DNA of 10,229 nucleotides from Pseudomonadota bacterium (GTDB lineage: Bacteria > Pseudomonadota > Alphaproteobacteria > Rhizobiales > Xanthobacteraceae). Position 1 is the stretch's first letter; each line of letters begins with the position of its first letter. The notes under the pieces are model-generated. The model did no database searches. It was not told where the DNA came from and saw only the letters and a program-made list of their open reading frames with translations. Shown in pieces: positions 6,658 to 10,229 of this stretch. The stretch is taken from the NCBI GenBank assembly GCA_023386635.1, contig JAEWJH010000046.1, positions 1 through 10,229 of the forward strand, in the 5' to 3' direction. Both the position numbers and the translations under genes were made by a program.

Positions 6658-6702
6658 GGCCGATCCGGCCGCGCTTTCCAAGCCGCACAGCCGGGAAAGC
6701 GC
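6658..6702. promoter_or_regulatory. Two adjacent inverted repeats between livF and the dioxygenase gene
   Basis: GCGCTTTCC (6671-6679) and GGAAAGCGC (6694-6702) form a perfect 9-bp stem around 14 bases. Immediately beside it GGCCG-ATC-CGGCC (6658-6670) forms a second perfect dyad. On the minus strand they lie about 55 to 99 bases past the livF stop and 35 to 80 bases before the dioxygenase start. No U-run follows either stem, so they look more like an operator, attenuator or mRNA-stabilising structure than an intrinsic terminator. Confidence 0.45.
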
Positions 6703-6756
6703 CATCAGGTCATGGCAGTTCCGCAAAACGAGCAGAGAAAGATCGGTTGCAGGCGC

Positions 6757-7479
6757 CTATTTGGATGTGACGCCGATCAATTTCTCGAGCAACTTGCTGT
6801 CGCGTCGCAAGGTTTCGCTCGGGCCGTCATAGACGACGTGGCCGCGATCCATCACCAGCGCGCGCGGGCCGATATCGAGCGCGAGCCGCGTGTTCTGCTC
6901 GACCAGCACCATCGCCAGCCCGCCCGCTTCCGCAAGGCGCTTCACCGCGCGGGAAAGCTCCTCGACGATCACCGGCGCAAGACCTTCCGAAGGTTCGTCC
7001 ATCAGCAGCACGGTCGGATTGCCGACCAACGCGCGGGCGATGGCCAGCATCTGCTGTTCGCCGCCGGAGAGCTGGTTGCCGCCGTTGCCGCGACGTTCCT
7101 CAAGCCGCGGAAACAGCTTGAATACTTCGTCGATGGTCCACGGACCCGGCCGCAAGGCGACCGTGAGATTTTCCATCACCGTCAGCGACGGAAAGATTTC
7201 GCGCTCCTGCGGCACATAGCCCAGTCCCGCATGGATGCGGCGATATGTGGCCAGCGACGAAATGTCCTTGCCGTGCAGACGAATGGTGCCGCGATGCAGG
7301 GTCGTGTGACCGAGCATGGTCGCAAGCAGCGTCGTCTTGCCGACACCGTTGCGGCCGATCACCGACAGCGTCTCGTCCGGCGCGATCGAAAGCGACAGGT
7401 TTTCCAGCACCACGGTGTCGCCGTAGCCAGCCGAAACATTCTCGAGCTGCAACGCACTCCCGGCCACTTGCTCAGCCAT
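6757..7479 (-). CDS. livF: Branched-chain amino acid-type ABC transporter ATPase LivF
   Basis: A 240-residue ABC ATPase of the HAAT (branched-chain amino acid) family, second nucleotide-binding subunit. Walker A is GRNGVGKT (42-49), the Q-loop Gln is Q91 in GYVPQEREIFPSLTV, the signature is LSGGEQQ (137-143), Walker B is VLLMDEP (157-163) and the switch region reads LVEQN (192-196), with Gln in place of His as is usual in LivF. It powers uptake through the LivHM pore from the cytoplasmic face. The ATG at 7479 overlaps the livG stop by 8 bases and has AGGGGG 6 bases upstream, so the longer open frame to 7638 is rejected. It is the last gene of the tight livHMGF group. Family and subunit are firm; the substrate could be a branched-chain amino acid, an amide or an aromatic compound. 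Confidence 0.93.
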   Translation of the reverse strand: MAEQVAGSALQLENVSAGYGDTVVLENLSLSIAPDETLSVIGRNGVGKTTLLATMLGHTTLHRGTIRLHGKDISSLATYRRIHAGLGYVPQEREIFPSLTVMENLTVALRPGPWTIDEVFKLFPRLEERRGNGGNQLSGGEQQMLAIARALVGNPTVLLMDEPSEGLAPVIVEELSRAVKRLAEAGGLAMVLVEQNTRLALDIGPRALVMDRGHVVYDGPSETLRRDSKLLEKLIGVTSK

Positions 7480-8257
7480 GCGTCGCCCCCTGCACGGCGG
7501 CGGATGCTGTATGCGCTTCCTCGCCGAGATAAACGGCCCGCACCTGCGGATTGGCCTTGATCTCGTCCGGCGTCCCTTCGGTAAAGACGGCGCCGGCGAC
7601 CAGCACCGTGATCTGGCGGGCGAACCGGAACACGACATCCATGTCGTGCTCGATGATCAGGATCGCGATGTCGGGATCGAGCGAATCCACCACGTCGAGA
7701 ATGAGATGGCTTTCGGACGACGGCACGCCGGCCGCCGGTTCGTCGAGCAGCAGTACGCGCGGCTGCTGCGCGAGCGCAATGGCGATCTCCACCAGACGCT
7801 GCCGGCCGTAAGGCAATTCACGCACCAGCCGCAAAGCGTCGTCGGCGAGCCGCAACGATTCCAGATAGCCGAACGCCTCGTCGATGATCTCGCCACGGGC
7901 GCCCGCCGGCCGCCAGAGATTATCGCACGCGCCGGTGCGCTCGCCGATGGCGAGACAGATGTTCTCCAGCACCGAGATGCCGCGGAACAACTGGTTGATC
8001 TGGAATGTGCGGGCGATGCCGCGCCGCGCCCGCTCCGCCTGCGAGGTTTTGGTGATGTCCTCGCCGTTGAGCAGGACGCGCCCGGACGTCGGCGTCAGCG
8101 CGCCGGTGATCAGGTTGATCAGCGTCGTCTTCCCAGCGCCGTTCGGGCCGATCAGCGCGCGGCGCGCGCCGCGCGGCAAGGCCAGGTCGACATCGCGCGT
8201 AACCTTGAGCGCGCCGAAATTGCGGTTGAGCTTCTCGATCTGCAGCACGGCGGTCAT
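7472..8257 (-). CDS. livG: Branched-chain amino acid-type ABC transporter ATPase LivG
   Basis: A 261-residue ABC ATPase. Walker A is GPNGAGKT (37-44), the Q-loop is TFQINQLFRGISVLEN (Q86), the signature is LPYGRQR (148-154, a LivG-type variant of LSYGQQR), Walker B is VLLLDEP (168-174) and the switch His is H204 in IIEHDMD. The ITGALTPTSGRVLLNGEDIT segment and the closing ANPQVRAVYLGEE are typical of LivG. It pairs with LivF as the cytoplasmic motor. The ATG at 8257 overlaps the livM stop in an ATGA arrangement and has GGAG 6 bases upstream, pointing to translational coupling. About 15 Ala/Thr/Gly-rich residues follow the YLGEE end and are probably disordered. Confidence 0.94.
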   Translation of the reverse strand: MTAVLQIEKLNRNFGALKVTRDVDLALPRGARRALIGPNGAGKTTLINLITGALTPTSGRVLLNGEDITKTSQAERARRGIARTFQINQLFRGISVLENICLAIGERTGACDNLWRPAGARGEIIDEAFGYLESLRLADDALRLVRELPYGRQRLVEIAIALAQQPRVLLLDEPAAGVPSSESHLILDVVDSLDPDIAILIIEHDMDVVFRFARQITVLVAGAVFTEGTPDEIKANPQVRAVYLGEEAHTASAAVQGATHG

Positions 8258-9276
8258 GACTTGCTCCGCCGGAGATACTGCGAGGCATCCTCCAACAGGC
8301 CGAGCAGGCCGCGCCGCGCGAACAGCACCGTCAGCACCAGCACCAGACCGATGCCAAACTGCCAGTATTCGGGGAATGCCTTGGAGAACTCGTCCTCGAG
8401 GATCATGTAGATGGTCGCGCCAGCGAACGCGCCGTAGAGGCGACCGGTGCCGCCGAGGATCAGCATCACCATCACTTTTGCGGAGTTGTCGAAATCGAAC
8501 ACGCCGAGCGTCGTATAGGCGGTCGATTCCGCGAACAGCGCGCCGGCAACACCGGCGATCGCCGCGGCGATCGTATAGGACGTGACCAGACGGCGATGCA
8601 CCGGCGAACCGATGGCATGCATGCGCCGCACATTTTCGCGGATTCCAACCAGCGCCTGGCCGAACGGCGAATAGATGATGTGCCGGACGATCACGAAAAC
8701 GACGAACAGGACGATCGAGGTGTAGATGTAATAAGTGTGGCCCCAGAGGTCGTTCTCGAAGACGCCCAGCAGCTTCCAGATCTCCATGCCCGGCACGCCG
8801 TCATAGCCGCCGGTGACGTCGGAGCGGTAGTTGCCGAACTCCTGCAACAGCACCGCCGTCGCCAGCGTCAACATCAACAGGGTCAGGCCGCGATAGCGCA
8901 GCAGGAACCAGCCGGAAATGAGTCCGGCGATGCCGGCCAGGACGGCAGCAGCAAACAGCATGCTGATCGGCTCGCCCCATCCGAGCCGTGCCGACAGGAT
9001 CGCCACCGTATAGGCGCCGATCCCGAAAAATGCGGCATGGCCGAGCGTGACAATCCCGGCGTAACCGAGGATCAAATCGAGCGACAGCGTGAACATGATC
9101 GCGATCAGCACCTGCGTGCCGAACGTGGTGCGATCCGGGAAGACGAAGAACACCGCGGCGATTAACAGCCACGGCACGAATTCGCCGAGTCGGATCCGGT
9201 GCCGTCGCTCGATGAAGGCGCGCGCGCGGGCGCGCCGGTCCTCTTGATTCACAGAATTCACGTCACTCACGGCCAT
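8254..9276 (-). CDS. livM: Branched-chain amino acid-type ABC transporter permease LivM
   Basis: A 340-residue inner-membrane permease with the LivM hallmarks: GYAGIVTLGHAAFFGIGAYT (71-90), TGGYDGVPG (155-163), the cytoplasmic coupling loop SPFGQALVGIRENVRRMHAIG (203-223) and the late LGGTGRLYGAFAGA (274-287). About 30 charged residues precede the first membrane segment (PWLLIAAVFFVFP), a somewhat long cytoplasmic N-terminus. It forms the pore with LivH. The ATG at 9276 is chosen over the open frame to 9321: AGGT lies 4 bases upstream and it overlaps the livH stop by 14 bases. The substrate range cannot be read from the permease. Confidence 0.93.
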   Translation of the reverse strand: MAVSDVNSVNQEDRRARARAFIERRHRIRLGEFVPWLLIAAVFFVFPDRTTFGTQVLIAIMFTLSLDLILGYAGIVTLGHAAFFGIGAYTVAILSARLGWGEPISMLFAAAVLAGIAGLISGWFLLRYRGLTLLMLTLATAVLLQEFGNYRSDVTGGYDGVPGMEIWKLLGVFENDLWGHTYYIYTSIVLFVVFVIVRHIIYSPFGQALVGIRENVRRMHAIGSPVHRRLVTSYTIAAAIAGVAGALFAESTAYTTLGVFDFDNSAKVMVMLILGGTGRLYGAFAGATIYMILEDEFSKAFPEYWQFGIGLVLVLTVLFARRGLLGLLEDASQYLRRSKS

Positions 9277-10123
9277 AGAGACCTGCCGGTTTGACGAGAA
9301 GGATGGCGAGCGCCAGCGCATAGATGAAGAAGCCGCCGGCTTCCGGCGTCAGATACTTGCCGCCGACGTCGAACACGCCGAGCAGGATCGACGCGACCAG
9401 GGTGCCCTTAAGGCTGCCCAGTCCGCCGACCGAGACGATCAGCAGGAAGAAGACGAGATAAAGCACCGCGAAGCTCGGCGTCAGACCGAAGGTCTGGATC
9501 GCCAACCCGCCGCCGAACGCGGCAAGCCCGCTGCCGAGCGCGAAGGTCAGCGTGAACAGGCGATCGACATTGATGCCGATCGATTGCGCCATCCGGCGGT
9601 TATCGACCGCCGCGCGGATCTTGGCGCCGATATTGGTGCGTTCGAACGTGTACCAGAGCACCGCAACCAGCACGATGCCGACGGCGATGACGAAAGCGCG
9701 ATAGGACGGAACGGTGCGCACGCCGATATCGATCTGACCGGTCAGAATCGAGGGCAACGGAACGGTGATCGGGGCCGGACCGTAGATCATCGTGCATACG
9801 GCGATCGACATGAACGCGAGCCCGATGGTCAGCAGCACCTGATCCAGCTCCGTCGCTTTATAGAGACGCGAATACAGAATGCGCTCGAACGGGATGCTCG
9901 CCGCGCCGACGACGACCGCCGAGATGATCAGCGCCGGCAGGAACGGCACGCCGAAGCTGCGGGTCAGGCTGACGACGAAATAGCCGCCGGCCATGGCGAA
10001 GGCGCCATGGGCGAGATTGACGAAGTTCATCAGCCCCAGCGTCACCGCCAGCCCGCAGGCGAGCACGAACAGCAGCATGCCGTAGGCGCCACCGTCGAAC
10101 AGGATGGTGAACAACGTGGTCAT
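9263..10123 (-). CDS. livH: Branched-chain amino acid-type ABC transporter permease LivH
   Basis: A 286-residue inner-membrane permease. The N-terminal region DGGAYGMLLFVLACGLAVTL and the following LMNFVNLAHGAFAMAGGY (31-48) are the LivH signature. The coupling loop TNIGAKIRAAVDNRRMAQSIGINV (about 163-186) and VGGLGSLKGTLVAS near 232-245 also fit. It partners LivM. The ATG at 10123 fits the family N-terminus, but the nearest Shine-Dalgarno-like AGAGG is about 18 bases away, so initiation may be weak or coupled to something upstream. The first gene of the group visible here; a structured palindrome lies 32 bases upstream. The periplasmic substrate-binding protein that such transporters need is not in the window. 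Confidence 0.93.
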   Translation of the reverse strand: MTTLFTILFDGGAYGMLLFVLACGLAVTLGLMNFVNLAHGAFAMAGGYFVVSLTRSFGVPFLPALIISAVVVGAASIPFERILYSRLYKATELDQVLLTIGLAFMSIAVCTMIYGPAPITVPLPSILTGQIDIGVRTVPSYRAFVIAVGIVLVAVLWYTFERTNIGAKIRAAVDNRRMAQSIGINVDRLFTLTFALGSGLAAFGGGLAIQTFGLTPSFAVLYLVFFLLIVSVGGLGSLKGTLVASILLGVFDVGGKYLTPEAGGFFIYALALAILLVKPAGLYGRE

Positions 10124-10155
10124 GGGATGCGAACCGAAAGACCTCTGAGTCAGTC

Positions 10156-10229
10156 ATTCCGGGGCGATGCGAAGCATCGAACCCGGAATCTCGAGATCCC
10201 GGGTTCGCATCTTCGATGCGCCCCGGGAT
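10156..10229. repeat. Extragenic palindromic element, probably cut by the window edge
   Basis: A 74-base imperfect palindrome centred between 10192 and 10193. Outer arms 10156-10166 and 10219-10229 pair (ATTCCGGGGCG with CGCCCCGGGAT, one T-G). The central hairpin 10178-10207 pairs throughout except A10187/C10198. Each flank holds its own small hairpin: ATGC-GAA-GCAT (10167-10177) on the left, and CAT-CTTCG-ATG (10208-10218) on the right. The outer stem, two side hairpins and centre can form a cloverleaf-like fold. GTC at 10153-10155 may belong to the element, and its partner would be past the edge. I recall similar GGGCGATGCGAAGCATCGAACCCGG-type intergenic repeats in Bradyrhizobium-like genomes; that is memory, not a search. 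It lies just upstream of livH. Confidence 0.75.

Noticed and set aside
6018..6770. 250-codon plus-strand open frame opposite the dioxygenase gene
   Set aside because: The dioxygenase on the other strand has all metal and substrate residues, and this frame shows only the antisense His/Arg/Asp-rich pattern.
7478..8410. 310-codon plus-strand open frame opposite livG
   Set aside because: Antisense to an intact ABC ATPase with all motifs, and no domain is visible.
1..10229. CRISPR array, phage, transposase, toxin-antitoxin or other defence system
   Set aside because: No spaced direct repeats and no such genes were seen. Every long frame not listed is antisense or out of frame to a recognised gene.

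Overview
The window is GC-rich, gene-dense chromosomal DNA that looks alphaproteobacterial, most likely Hyphomicrobiales (Rhizobiales) of the Bradyrhizobium, Rhodopseudomonas or Afipia type. The evidence is a PopZ/DUF2497 polar organizing protein, a methyltransferase-tolC-popZ gene order that I recall as common in this order, and an extragenic palindrome at the right edge of a kind I associate with these genera. The species call is inference from gene content, not from a database search. I found nine protein genes and two tRNA genes. No gap between genes exceeds 300 bases.

Left part (98-4359). One plus-strand MFS transporter gene ends 5 bases from the end of popZ, which is on the minus strand. 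The minus strand then reads, in transcription order, a PIMT-like SAM methyltransferase (4359-3697), a TolC-type outer-membrane channel (3543-2137) and popZ (2001-1315). These are envelope and cell-pole housekeeping functions. Bases 1-97 hold no gene: the MFS frame is closed by TAA at 68-70, so its GTG at 98 is the earliest usable start.

Middle (4360-4752). A plus-strand pair, tRNA-Cys(GCA) and tRNA-Asn(GTT), each has an encoded CCA end and a candidate promoter at nearly the same distance upstream.

Right part (4753-10123, all minus strand). In transcription order: livH, livM, livG, livF (overlapping reading frames, translationally coupled), a 133-base gap carrying strong inverted repeats, a bacterial 3-hydroxyanthranilate 3,4-dioxygenase, a 119-base gap, and a stand-alone MetE-C-like zinc thiol methyltransferase whose stop codon lies in a hairpin. 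The arrangement suggests uptake of an amino acid or aromatic amino compound coupled to ring cleavage of 3-hydroxyanthranilate. The liv substrate-binding protein and the rest of the kynurenine-type pathway are not in the window and may lie beyond the right edge. An imperfect long palindrome that can fold into a three-hairpin shape sits directly upstream of livH and runs to the last base.

Overall this is ordinary core and catabolic DNA, with no phage, transposase or defence genes. The points most worth a second look are the palindrome with swapped internal stems, the haaO/liv/MetE-like linkage, and the PIMT-like protein that lacks the usual active-site Ser/Thr.
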